Assembly (NCBI GenBank): GCA_937871635.1
Contig: CALMNS010000624.1
Span: 1 to 14,510 of the forward strand
Length of the DNA: 14,510 nt
Direction of reading: 5' to 3'
DNA from: an uncultured Solirubrobacter sp.
Lineage (GTDB): Bacteria; Actinomycetota; Thermoleophilia; Solirubrobacterales; Solirubrobacteraceae
Numbering within the stretch: the first letter of the stretch is position 1; the number at the start of each line of letters is the position of its first letter. The notes below the pieces were generated by a model. The model saw only the letters and a list, made by a program, of their open reading frames with translations. It did not search any database and had not been told where the DNA came from. Below, piece by piece: positions 1 to 6,368 of the stretch. The position numbers were made by a program, and so were the translations under genes.

Positions 1-270
1 AGCCGGGCCTGCGCCGGCACGGTCAGCGCCAGGCTCGCCGGGCGGCGCATCGCCCGGACCGCCTACACACGGCTGACCCCCGGCCGCTCGCGGGTGATCC
101 GGCTGCGGATCCCCCGCGGCGCGGAGCCCCACGCCCGCCTCGTCGTCATCGCCACCGTGCGGGACGCCCGCGGCACCGCTCCCCCCGCACAGCGCGCGTT
201 CAGGCTCGCCGGCGCCGGCAAGCACCTGCGACCCGGCCACCTCGCGCCGCTAACGGCAGCCGGTCGCTAG
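1..270 (+). CDS. C-terminal part of a probable secreted/surface protein (5' end outside window)
   Basis: Frame 1 is open from the window edge to a TAG at 268-270, giving the last 89 residues. The peptide has one Cys near the start followed by a pattern of alternating basic and hydrophobic residues (CAGTVSARLAGRRIA, then LTPGRSRVIRLRIP, then LVVIATVRDARGTAPPAQRAF). This looks like the beta-sandwich, Ig-like repeat units (Cys-Gly-x-Val ... Gly-Arg ... Leu-x-Pro-Gly ... Asp-x-x-Gly) that are common in extracellular proteins of Solirubrobacterales; that match is from memory of the lineage, not a database hit. It is the only plus-strand gene I accept, and it converges on the dipeptidase gene to the right. 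Function and length cannot be told from the fragment. Confidence 0.6.
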   Translation, partial: SRACAGTVSARLAGRRIARTAYTRLTPGRSRVIRLRIPRGAEPHARLVVIATVRDARGTAPPAQRAFRLAGAGKHLRPGHLAPLTAAGR

Positions 271-407
271 CTACCGGGCACGTCCAGTCAAGCCGAACGA
301 GCGCCGCAGCAGGCGCGCTCGACGAAGGCCCGACGCGCTCGATGAGAGCAGTCGGCGGGGCTTCGCTTGGGAAGACTGCGGCGCTCGCGTGGGTCGGGAC
401 GATCTGG
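271..407. terminator. Convergent intergenic gap with a possible bidirectional terminator hairpin
   Basis: This gap lies between two converging stop codons. GAGCGC at 299-304 is exactly complementary to GCGCTC at 315-320, and GCGCC 301-305 also pairs with GGCGC 312-316 around a GCAGCA loop, so a compact GC hairpin forms at 299-320. There is no T-run on either side, so factor-independent termination is only a guess. The near-repeat GCGCTCGA occurs at 315-322 and 336-343. No gene was seen here. Confidence 0.3.
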
Positions 408-1550
408 CTAGTCACGCGAAGCGAACGTGGCGCGGAGAAGGCGCAGGGCGTTACCGGCCGCGACGGCGGGCGACAACTCGAGGGCGGCTAGGGCGGCGGC
501 GTCCTCGAGGCCAGGGGCCGTCCTGATGAAGCCGCCGAGGTCGGTGCCGATCGCGGCATGGCGCTCGCTCCCGGTGATCTGGGCAAGGGCGGCGACGTGC
601 GTCGCGATCAGCCCACGCGCGTCCTGCGGACCGGGCACCCCGTCGGCGAGGTGCGGTCCGGACGCGATGACCCCGACGACCCCGTCGCGCTCGGCGATCC
701 GCGCAACCGTGGCCGGTGTGAGCGTATAGGCCATGGTGCCTAGGCGAACGGCGTTGTGACTCGCGAGGACGGGATGCGCGCGGGCCGGGTCGAGCTCGTC
801 GAGGAGCTCGAACGTCTCAGCGAGCGCGCGGGCGTCGAGGTGGGTGACGTCGACCGCAACGCCGTGGCGTACGCAGCCGGTGATGGCCGCACGGCCGAGC
901 CCGGTCAGCCCGGGACCCGACGGCTGCGGCCAGAGCCGCTCCCAGCGGCGATCACCGATGCTTGCCCACGACGGCGCGACGGTCGCGACGCCCTTGTGAA
1001 ACAGGTGGCCGACGGTGAGGTAGGCGACGCCGCGGCGGGCCAGCTGGGCCACGCGGTCGTCGATGCGGGTCGGGTCGGGTCCGAGATGAAACGCCCCTTC
1101 GACAGCATGGACGACCGCGAGGCGCCCCGAGGCCAGCGCGGCGTCGAGGCCGGTCGCGTCGCGGACGACGACGGCCCCGCCGGGGTCGGCGGCGACGTGG
1201 CGCTCGACGAGGTCGAGCTGGCGCAGCAGCCGCGCGAAGGCCCCGTCGGCAGGAGGTGCCCAGTGGTAGCGGCGCTTGGGGTGGCGCAGGCGCTCACGGA
1301 CGTGCCAGCGCGGCGACCAGATCGCCTCGTCGAAGTACGAGTACAGGACGGACCCGACGGCGCGAACGCCGCCGGCCCGGAGCAGGTCGAGCGACGTGCG
1401 CGGGCCGCCGGTCTCTGGGTGGCGGTTGCCGAGCCGACCGGCCGCGGCGATGAGCGCGGCACGAGCGCGATCCCGTGCCGCGCCGGCGCTCAGCGGCCGG
1501 AGCGGCGGCGTCAGGGACATCGCGAGATGCGCGTGGAGGTCGACGGTCAC
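408..1550 (-). CDS. M19 (renal/membrane dipeptidase) family amidohydrolase
   Basis: Predicted 380-residue zinc hydrolase of the membrane-dipeptidase family (peptidase M19), whose members cleave dipeptides and related amides or lactams with a TIM-barrel binuclear zinc site. Visible landmarks in order are an N-terminal HAH at residues 6-8 (the family usually has HxD here), E151 in VVHAVEGA, H181 in LTVGHL, H237 in VDVTH, H265 in the ASHNAVR motif, and D337 in GTDLGG. No signal peptide or lipobox is seen, so it is probably cytoplasmic. I chose GTG at 1550 because it puts the metal motif at the very N-terminus as in the family, with GGAG at 1561-1564 upstream. The frame stays open further upstream, but that part would overlap the alcohol dehydrogenase and looks non-coding. 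It lies 145 nt behind the dehydrogenase gene. The substrate is unknown. Confidence 0.8.
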   Translation of the reverse strand: MTVDLHAHLAMSLTPPLRPLSAGAARDRARAALIAAAGRLGNRHPETGGPRTSLDLLRAGGVRAVGSVLYSYFDEAIWSPRWHVRERLRHPKRRYHWAPPADGAFARLLRQLDLVERHVAADPGGAVVVRDATGLDAALASGRLAVVHAVEGAFHLGPDPTRIDDRVAQLARRGVAYLTVGHLFHKGVATVAPSWASIGDRRWERLWPQPSGPGLTGLGRAAITGCVRHGVAVDVTHLDARALAETFELLDELDPARAHPVLASHNAVRLGTMAYTLTPATVARIAERDGVVGVIASGPHLADGVPGPQDARGLIATHVAALAQITGSERHAAIGTDLGGFIRTAPGLEDAAALAALELSPAVAAGNALRLLRATFASRD

Positions 1551-1695
1551 CGAAGGGGCGCTCCATCGTTCATTGGCCGGGTGCCCCCGGCGTGAGCTCC
1601 AGGTGTGCGCACGCCGACGACCTCCCGACGGGATCACGGCCACCTTTAGCGGGAGCTTCCGCGTCCGGTGCTGATCCGCGGCCCGACCAGGAGGC
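1551..1695 (-). other. Gap between dehydrogenase and dipeptidase with a 6-bp hairpin
   Basis: This 145-nt spacer contains a perfect 6-bp stem with a 4-nt loop at 1576-1591 (GCCGGG / CCCGGC on the plus strand), 25 nt before the dipeptidase GTG. It could be a weak terminator behind the dehydrogenase or a leader hairpin of the dipeptidase mRNA. There is no T-run and no recognisable promoter. Nothing else was seen. Confidence 0.3.
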
Positions 1696-2733
1696 TCACT
1701 CCCACACGAGGCAAACCTTCCCCGGCCGTCCCGCGTCGGCCAGGGCGTAGGCCTCGGCTGCGCGCTCGATCGGCAGCCGGTGCCCGACCGTCGCGTCCGG
1801 ATGCAGGCCATGGACGTCCAGGAAGCCGCACAGGTCGGCCATGTGGCCGAGCGAGGTGACCCAGGAGCCCAGCAGCGTGATCTGCCGGTGGATCAGCCGC
1901 TCGGAGACGTCGAAGGTCACCTCGCCGCCCTCTCCCACGAACGCGCAGCGGCCCCAGCGGCGGGTGCACTCCAGGGCGAGCGCGCGCGCCTCGGCCGCTC
2001 CTGAGCAGTCGATGGTCGCCTCGCAGCCGCGACCGCCGGTGAGGCCGAGGATCGTCGCCGCCGCATCCTCGCCGGAGCGGACCACGTCGTCGAACAGCCC
2101 GCCGTCCTGGGCGAACCCGAGACGCTCGAGGTCGCGCTCCACCCCGATGACCTCGGCGGCGCCGAGCGCGCGACCCAGCATCCCGGCCGCGAGGCCGACC
2201 GGCCCGAGGCCGCACACCAGGAGACGGTCGGCTCCGGAGACTCCGAGCCGGAGCAGCGCCTCGAACGCGGTACCGAAACCGCACGCGACCAGCGCGCCGT
2301 CGGCGAAGGAGAGCGAGTCGGGCAGGAGCACGCAGCTCACTTCCTCGGCGAGCAGGAACGGGGCGTGGCCGCCGTCGCGCTGCCAGCCGTAGGCGGCGCG
2401 AAGCTCGGACTCGCAGGAGACCGGGTAGCCCCTGCGGCATTCGCGGCACAGCCCGCAGCCCGCGATGTGATAGACGGTCACGCGGTCGCCTGGCCGGCGC
2501 ATGACGCAGCCCGCCCCGACCTCCACCACCTCCCCGCACGGCTCGTGGCCGGCGATCACCCCCCGGTAGGCCTCGGGTCCGGTGCCGAGGTGCTCGCGGT
2601 AGATCGCCCGGATGTCCGAGCCGCAGATCGAGGAGGCGCGCATGCGCAGCAGCACCTGGCCGGCACCGGGGATGGGCACCGGTCGCTCGGTGAAGGCGAC
2701 CGTCGAGTCGCCGGGAAGCACGACGCCTCGCAT
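1696..2733 (-). CDS. Zinc-dependent medium-chain alcohol dehydrogenase (threonine/sorbitol dehydrogenase-like)
   Basis: 345-residue MDR-superfamily NAD(P)-dependent dehydrogenase. The N-terminal GroES-like catalytic domain has C37 (in SSICGSD) and H63-E64 (in AGHEPCGEV) as catalytic-zinc ligands. The structural-zinc lobe follows, with C93, C96, C99 and C107 (GCGLCRECRRGYPVSC). The Rossmann fold carries GLGPVG at 175-180, and the acidic residue E199 after the second strand favours NAD over NADP. Length is typical. I start at the ATG at 2733 because GAGGGCGGG precedes it at good spacing and MRGVVLPG is the usual family opening; a GTG at 2751 would add six residues but has no Shine-Dalgarno sequence. 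It sits 75 nt after the purU remnant, outside the overlapping part of the operon. The substrate (a polyol, amino alcohol or pathway alcohol) cannot be told. Confidence 0.88.
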   Translation of the reverse strand: MRGVVLPGDSTVAFTERPVPIPGAGQVLLRMRASSICGSDIRAIYREHLGTGPEAYRGVIAGHEPCGEVVEVGAGCVMRRPGDRVTVYHIAGCGLCRECRRGYPVSCESELRAAYGWQRDGGHAPFLLAEEVSCVLLPDSLSFADGALVACGFGTAFEALLRLGVSGADRLLVCGLGPVGLAAGMLGRALGAAEVIGVERDLERLGFAQDGGLFDDVVRSGEDAAATILGLTGGRGCEATIDCSGAAEARALALECTRRWGRCAFVGEGGEVTFDVSERLIHRQITLLGSWVTSLGHMADLCGFLDVHGLHPDATVGHRLPIERAAEAYALADAGRPGKVCLVWE

Positions 2734-2808
2734 CCCGCCCTCAATCGTCACGCGGCCGACGGTAGCTGAGTTCGCGGTGGGTTACGTGCTGCGGATACCG
2801 GCCTTGAG

Positions 2809-3107
2809 CTAGAACACCACGGTGGAGTTGCCGTGGCGCAGCACGCGATCCTGGCAGTGCCACTGCACCGCGCGCGAGAGCACGGCACGCTCGACCTCGG
2901 CGCCCTGGCGGATGAGCGTCGTCACGTCGTCGGCATGGGTGACGCGGACGACGTCCTGCTCGATGATCGGCCCCGCACCCAGTCGAGCACCGCCGCCAGC
3001 CGCGAGTGGTCGAGCTCGACGGCCGCCGCCGCCGCCGCGATCGCCGGCAGGATCCCCTGCAGATCGCTCGGCGTGGCCCGTCCGATGCAGCTGAGCTGGA
3101 TCACCAC
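2809..3107 (-). pseudogene. purU: Remnant of formyltetrahydrofolate deformylase (purU), internally deleted and frameshifted
   Basis: The last ~57 codons, read on the minus strand from about 2982 to the TAG at 2809-2811, match the PurU C-terminus very well: GAGPIIEQDVVRVTHADDV, then RQGAEVERAVLSRAVQWH, ending in HGNSTVVF. The upstream part is in another frame. A GTG near 3107 with GGAGG 6-7 nt before it opens VVIQLSCIGR, which resembles the PurU N-terminal ACT-domain start, and then runs through an Ala-rich stretch. At about 2980 the reading must shift frame to reach GPIIEQ. The whole thing is ~300 nt against ~850 nt for an intact gene, so the formyl-hydrolase catalytic core (the Asn/His/Asp region) is missing. 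It cannot be active. The C-terminal identification is strong; the N-terminal one is tentative. An intact purU would release formate from 10-formyl-THF in one-carbon balancing. Confidence 0.72.
3022..3038. repeat. (GCC)n trinucleotide run inside the purU remnant
   Basis: Five GCC units plus GC, contiguous. On the minus strand it reads as alanine codons within the remnant's Ala-rich stretch. Such a run is a natural place for replication slippage and may mark where the old gene eroded. Confidence 0.6.
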
Positions 3108-3131
3108 GTCATCCCTCCGTCCCACGGTTCA

Positions 3132-3222
3132 CCGACCCGACGGATCCTGGACGCGAACGGGGTCGAGCACGACTCCCCAAGGGGAGGTATCCGCCCTCCC
3201 ATCGGACAGGTTCGCGGGTCGG
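3132..3222 (-). ncRNA. Candidate structured leader RNA upstream of the purU remnant
   Basis: Read on the minus strand, 13 contiguous nt (3222 to 3210: CCGACCC then GCGAAC) pair exactly with two downstream segments. GTTCGC (3158-3153) pairs with the inner part and GGGTCGG (3138-3132) with the outer part, leaving a 14-nt one-sided bulge (3152-3139). The closed interior holds three further hairpins: GTCCG/CGGAT (3207-3203 with 3193-3189), CTCCC-CTTG-GGGAG (3186-3173, the stable CUUG tetraloop type), and GTCG/CGAC (3173-3170 with 3165-3162, sharing one base with the previous stem). It starts 8 nt after the aldolase stop and ends 25 nt before the remnant's GTG, where a riboswitch or attenuator would lie. 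I could not match it to any riboswitch consensus I know. Pairing was checked by eye only; GC-rich DNA makes chance stems common. Confidence 0.35.
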
Positions 3223-3229
3223 GATGCCG

Positions 3230-3865
3230 TCAGGGACCCGCCGCTTCGACCCGCTCGCGCAGCGCGTAGAGGTCGTAGCTCAGCTCGCCGGCGAGGAGCC
3301 GCTCGCGCACGAGGCGCTCCTTCGCCTCGCGGGCGCGCGACGCCTCGAGCACCTCGTCGACTCGGGCGGCGGCGACGACGGCGACGCCGTCGGCGTCGAG
3401 GACGACGGCGTCGCCCGCGGCGATCCGCGCACCGCCGACCAGGACCGGCTCGTCGATCGTGCCGGGCAGGTCCTTGGTCGCGCCCTTCACGCGGATCCAG
3501 CGCGCCCAGATCGGGAGCCCCATCTCGGTCAGCTCCTCCGAGTCGCGCACGGAGGCGTCGATCAGGAGCCCCGCGACGCCGCGGACCTGCGCCTGGGTCG
3601 CCAGCAGGTCGCCCACCAACGCGACGGCGCGGGGCTCGGGCATCGTCAGCACGAGGACGTCTCCGGGCCGCACGGCCGCCATCGCGGCGTGCACCATGAG
3701 GTTGTCGTCCTGCCCGCAGCGAACGGGACGGGCCGGGCCGCAGACCCGGGACCCGGGCACGATCTGCGCGAAGTCGGCGTCCACGAGCCCCTGCCGGCCC
3801 GATGCCTCGTACACGGTCGCGCTGCCGAGGCGGGCGAGCTCGGCGTACGTCTCGCCCGGGCTCAC
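3230..3865 (-). CDS. RraA-fold aldolase, probable 4-carboxy-4-hydroxy-2-oxoadipate (HMG/CHA-type) aldolase
   Basis: 211-residue member of the RraA / class II HMG-CHA aldolase family. In gallate and protocatechuate 4,5-cleavage these Mg-dependent enzymes split 4-carboxy-4-hydroxy-2-oxoadipate into pyruvate and oxaloacetate. The catalytic D-x20-R-D signature is present: D86 in LVGDLLAT and R107-D108 in LIDASVRD, spaced by exactly 20 residues. The pyruvate-binding turn contains DASV where relatives usually have DGxV, a mild difference. A basic C-terminal helix (residues 174-207) follows. GTG at 3865 overlaps the stop of the hydratase candidate by 4 nt (GTGA), so the two are translationally coupled. 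It is the last intact gene of the operon. RraA-fold proteins without aldolase activity also exist; the intact signature and the neighbouring hydratase argue for the aldolase. Confidence 0.85.
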   Translation of the reverse strand: MSPGETYAELARLGSATVYEASGRQGLVDADFAQIVPGSRVCGPARPVRCGQDDNLMVHAAMAAVRPGDVLVLTMPEPRAVALVGDLLATQAQVRGVAGLLIDASVRDSEELTEMGLPIWARWIRVKGATKDLPGTIDEPVLVGGARIAAGDAVVLDADGVAVVAAARVDEVLEASRAREAKERLVRERLLAGELSYDLYALRERVEAAGP

Positions 3866-4575
3866 AGCCCGTCCACCACCTGAGGGATGATCCGCTGGAA
3901 CGCCTCGGCCTGGCGAACCGCCGGGTCCCCTGACGCACGCCGGGCGTGATTGCCGCGATGCTCGGCGCGCTCGGCGTAGTAGCTCTGCAGGTACTGCTGG
4001 GCCTCCATGGCGGCCATCGCCGTCCGCTTGGCCTCGAAGACCGGCGTGATGTCGACGAAGGTGGTCGGCGTGAAGTTGCACAGCTCGGGCTGGTGGGGCT
4101 CGAACAGGAACAGCTCCGGAGGCTTGAGCGAGGGGAACGCGGACGGGACACCCGCGCCCGCCGCCAGCGACCGCGCGCGATTGACCGCCGCGAAGGCGAC
4201 GGGGTGATCGGGGTTGAACGGATCCGTGTCGGTGTGGGTGATCAGCACATCCGGCGCGAACGCGCGGATCTCGTCGACGATCTGCGCCAGGCGCTGAGCG
4301 TCGACGTCGAGCGGGTAGTCACCGAAGTCGAGGCCCCTGAAGTCCGCGCCGAGCGTGGCGGCCGCCTTCTCGGCTTCGGTCCGCCGCACCGCCTTGACCG
4401 CCTCGACGGTCTGGCCCTCGACCTTCCACAGCTCGCCCGACTCGCCGCGCTCGCCGTACGAGAGGGCGATGACCCTCGCCGTGCCCCCGCCTCGGGTGGC
4501 CATCGCGAGCGCGCCGCCGGCGCGCCACACGAAGTCGGCCGAGTGGGCGCCGATCACCAGAACCCTGCGGCTCAC
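3862..4575 (-). CDS. galB: PIG-L/LmbE-family metal enzyme, probable 4-oxalomesaconate hydratase (GalB-like)
   Basis: 237-residue PIG-L-fold protein. Most relatives are N-acetylglucosaminyl deacetylases, but the N-terminus here reads GAHSADFVWRAGG (residues 9-21), not the usual AHPDD. It is followed by SYGERGESGELW (39-50), a combination I recognise from GalB, the zinc-dependent 4-oxalomesaconate hydratase of gallate degradation in Pseudomonas. Likely metal ligands are H11, D14 and H124 (in NPDHPVA). The reaction adds water to 4-oxalomesaconate to give 4-carboxy-4-hydroxy-2-oxoadipate, exactly the substrate of the aldolase encoded next door. GTG at 4575 overlaps the previous stop by 4 nt, and its own stop overlaps the aldolase start by 4 nt. 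The alternative is a deacetylase or amidase on another substrate; the motif and the gene pair make hydratase the better reading. Confidence 0.78.
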   Translation of the reverse strand: MSRRVLVIGAHSADFVWRAGGALAMATRGGGTARVIALSYGERGESGELWKVEGQTVEAVKAVRRTEAEKAAATLGADFRGLDFGDYPLDVDAQRLAQIVDEIRAFAPDVLITHTDTDPFNPDHPVAFAAVNRARSLAAGAGVPSAFPSLKPPELFLFEPHQPELCNFTPTTFVDITPVFEAKRTAMAAMEAQQYLQSYYAERAEHRGNHARRASGDPAVRQAEAFQRIIPQVVDGL

Positions 4576-5501
4576 ACGGTCACCGCGCCGGCGAGCAGGT
4601 TCGAGTTGCCCACCGTCATGATGCGGAGCTCGTCGTCGGTGAACCCGCACTCGAGCAGACGGTCGGCGAACAGCGCCAGGCCGTCCTCCACGTCCGGGTT
4701 GGCCGGCTGACCGAGATCCGTCGACAGCAGGTTGCGCTCGACGCCGGTCGCGCGAATGCCCGCGGCGACGTGCTCCCAGGTGGTCTTGCCGGTGAAGGGC
4801 GTGGTGAAGCACCGCTCCAGCACGACGCCCATCTCCGCCAGCGCCGCCTGGTCGGCCAGCGCGAGGTCCTGGGTGGGGAACTCGGGGTGGGTCACGACGA
4901 CGTGGCGGACGCCGGCGGCGAGCGCGGCCGGCGCCACCGTGAGGATCTCCTCCCGGCCGAGGTGCCCGGTGGCCAGGACCAGGTCGTGCTCGGCCACCAG
5001 CGCGAGCACCGCCTCGAGCTCCGGCAATGGGTGCCCGTCGCCGTCGAGGACCGCGACCGCCGGCGGCTCGACGCCGGCTTCGCGCAGCTGCTGCTGAAGG
5101 GCGACCCACAGCGGCGGGTCGACGCCGGGCGGGTAGACGCGGTCGCGCGCCCCGGCCTCGTTGACGGCGTCGACGGTCGGGAGCCAGACGATCCGCGCTC
5201 CCTCCCGGGCGGCGACCTCGACCGCCAGCGGGTTGAGCCCCCCGACGCCGGCGTTCAGCGCGAGGGTGCCCAACGCCCGGATCCCCGGAACCGCCGCGTT
5301 GACCACGGCGGCGCGCTCGGCGGTCGGGACGTAGTGCGACTTCAACGCGAAGCCGGCCAGCCCGCGGTCGAGGAAGCGCGCGGCCAGCTCGAGGTCGGTG
5401 ACCCGGCGACCCATCACGTCCGGCGCGATATGGACGTGGAGGTCGTAGGCGCCTTGGACGAGCTCGAGGGCGCGGTCGGACGGCGCAGGATGCGGCGTCA
5501 T
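4572..5501 (-). CDS. DUF6282-type amidohydrolase-like protein
   Basis: 309-residue protein that looks like the DUF6282 family of the amidohydrolase superfamily. Metal-site candidates in barrel order are H22 and H24 (YDLHVHIAPD), K54/H56 (ALKSHYVP), H180 (ATGHLGREE), H205 (VTHPEFP) and D262 (LLSTDLGQ). The conserved stretch LNAGVGGLNP at 82-91 is also typical. The family has no function I can name with confidence. In the 4,5-cleavage pathway an amidohydrolase-superfamily enzyme (LigI) opens the lactone 2-pyrone-4,6-dicarboxylate, so a lactone or amide hydrolysis step just before the hydratase is a reasonable inference, not a demonstrated one. ATG at 5501 overlaps the preceding stop by 4 nt, and its stop overlaps the hydratase start by 4 nt. 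Confidence 0.8.
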   Translation of the reverse strand: MTPHPAPSDRALELVQGAYDLHVHIAPDVMGRRVTDLELAARFLDRGLAGFALKSHYVPTAERAAVVNAAVPGIRALGTLALNAGVGGLNPLAVEVAAREGARIVWLPTVDAVNEAGARDRVYPPGVDPPLWVALQQQLREAGVEPPAVAVLDGDGHPLPELEAVLALVAEHDLVLATGHLGREEILTVAPAALAAGVRHVVVTHPEFPTQDLALADQAALAEMGVVLERCFTTPFTGKTTWEHVAAGIRATGVERNLLSTDLGQPANPDVEDGLALFADRLLECGFTDDELRIMTVGNSNLLAGAVTV

Positions 5502-6346
5502 CGCCCCGCCGCCTCCCCGGCTTCCGGCTCGACGGGCGCATGGTGGTCATGCTCGGCGACCCCGCGCTTCCAGTAGCCGCTCACGTCGATCCTCGACACG
5601 TCCATCCCGCGGTCCTCCCGGAGGTGGCGACGGACCTCGCGCAGGCTCGTCGCCTCGCCGCCGAACCAGGCGAAGCCGTCGCCGTCCGGAAGCTCGAGGG
5701 ACCGCACGGCGTCGGCGAGCAGCGTCGTCGCGCCCGCTCCCGCGCCGGCGCGGTGCAGCCACTGCAACCGGCCCGGGCCGACGTCGGGGAGCGCCATCTC
5801 GTCGGACGCGTCGCCCACCTCGACGAGCGCGATGACGCGCGCGGCGCCGGCGAGGTCCTCGAGCCAGCGGCCGATCGCCGGCAACGCCGTCTCGTCGCCG
5901 CCCACGAGGTACCAGTCGAGGTCGCGACTGACGATCTTCGACCCCCGCGGACCGCCGACGCCCAGGCGCTGCCCGGGCGCAGCCGTTGCCGCCCAGCTCG
6001 ACGCCGGACCATGACCGTGGAGGAAGAAGTCGAGCGCGAGCTCACCGCGCTCGCGATCGTGACTTCGCGGAGTGAAGTCCCGACGGATCATCACGCCGTC
6101 GGCCGGGGGCACCGGCCGCCCGGCCTCGTCCAGGGTCGGCAGCGCGGGCAGATCCTGACCCTCGGCGGGGAAGAACACCTTGACGTGGTCACCGGCGCCG
6201 AGCGAGACGAAGCCGGCGAGCTCCGGACCGCCGAGCACCACCCGGCGCATGCGGGGCGTCAGGTCGTGAACCGCCTGGACCTCGAGCATCCGGTACCGCG
6301 GTTCGTGGCGGACGCGGCGGACGATCTCGGGTGCGTCGGTGTTCAT
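5498..6346 (-). CDS. Siderophore-interacting protein family FAD-binding oxidoreductase
   Basis: 282-residue cytoplasmic flavoprotein of the SIP family (ferric-siderophore reductases such as ViuB and YqjH). The N-terminal FAD barrel has the RRDFTPR motif at 88-94 (family form RxYTxR), DFFLHGHGPASSWA at 106-119 and the GGPRG turn at 131-135. The NAD(P)H-binding half has WYLVGGDETALPAI at 145-158 and the terminal WFGGEATSLREVRRHL at 227-242. The family reduces chelated Fe(III), often a catecholate complex, to release Fe(II). In this operon it could supply Fe(II) to the dioxygenase, reactivate it, or strip iron from an imported chelate. ATG at 6346 begins 22 nt after the PxpA-like stop, and its stop overlaps the DUF6282 start by 4 nt. 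No siderophore biosynthesis gene is in the window. Confidence 0.88.
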   Translation of the reverse strand: MNTDAPEIVRRVRHEPRYRMLEVQAVHDLTPRMRRVVLGGPELAGFVSLGAGDHVKVFFPAEGQDLPALPTLDEAGRPVPPADGVMIRRDFTPRSHDRERGELALDFFLHGHGPASSWAATAAPGQRLGVGGPRGSKIVSRDLDWYLVGGDETALPAIGRWLEDLAGAARVIALVEVGDASDEMALPDVGPGRLQWLHRAGAGAGATTLLADAVRSLELPDGDGFAWFGGEATSLREVRRHLREDRGMDVSRIDVSGYWKRGVAEHDHHAPVEPEAGEAAGR

Positions 6347-6368
6347 GTGGGGGCCCGATCCTGGAAGG

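Noticed and set aside
1551..1811. Upstream extension of the dipeptidase reading frame by 87 codons
   Set aside because: It would overlap the dehydrogenase gene by over 100 nt and reads as Arg/Pro/Ser noise; the M19 metal motif begins right at GTG 1550.
1646..2539. Minus-strand open frame overlapping the alcohol dehydrogenase in another phase
   Set aside because: Arg-rich frame-shifted translation of the dehydrogenase gene; the dehydrogenase frame carries the zinc and Rossmann motifs.
3132..3222. Glycine, THF, ZTP, cobalamin or SAM riboswitch
   Set aside because: None of the conserved core sequences that I know for these classes can be found in the segment, so no known class is claimed.
3226..3240. 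A factor-independent terminator right after the aldolase gene
   Set aside because: No stem followed by a T-run is visible; the nearby palindrome and paired segments are better described as the RNA candidate.
4576..5550. Upstream extension of the GalB-like frame
   Set aside because: The extra sequence lies over the DUF6282 gene in another phase and is Arg-rich; GTG 4575 with its 4-nt overlap starts exactly where PIG-L proteins start.
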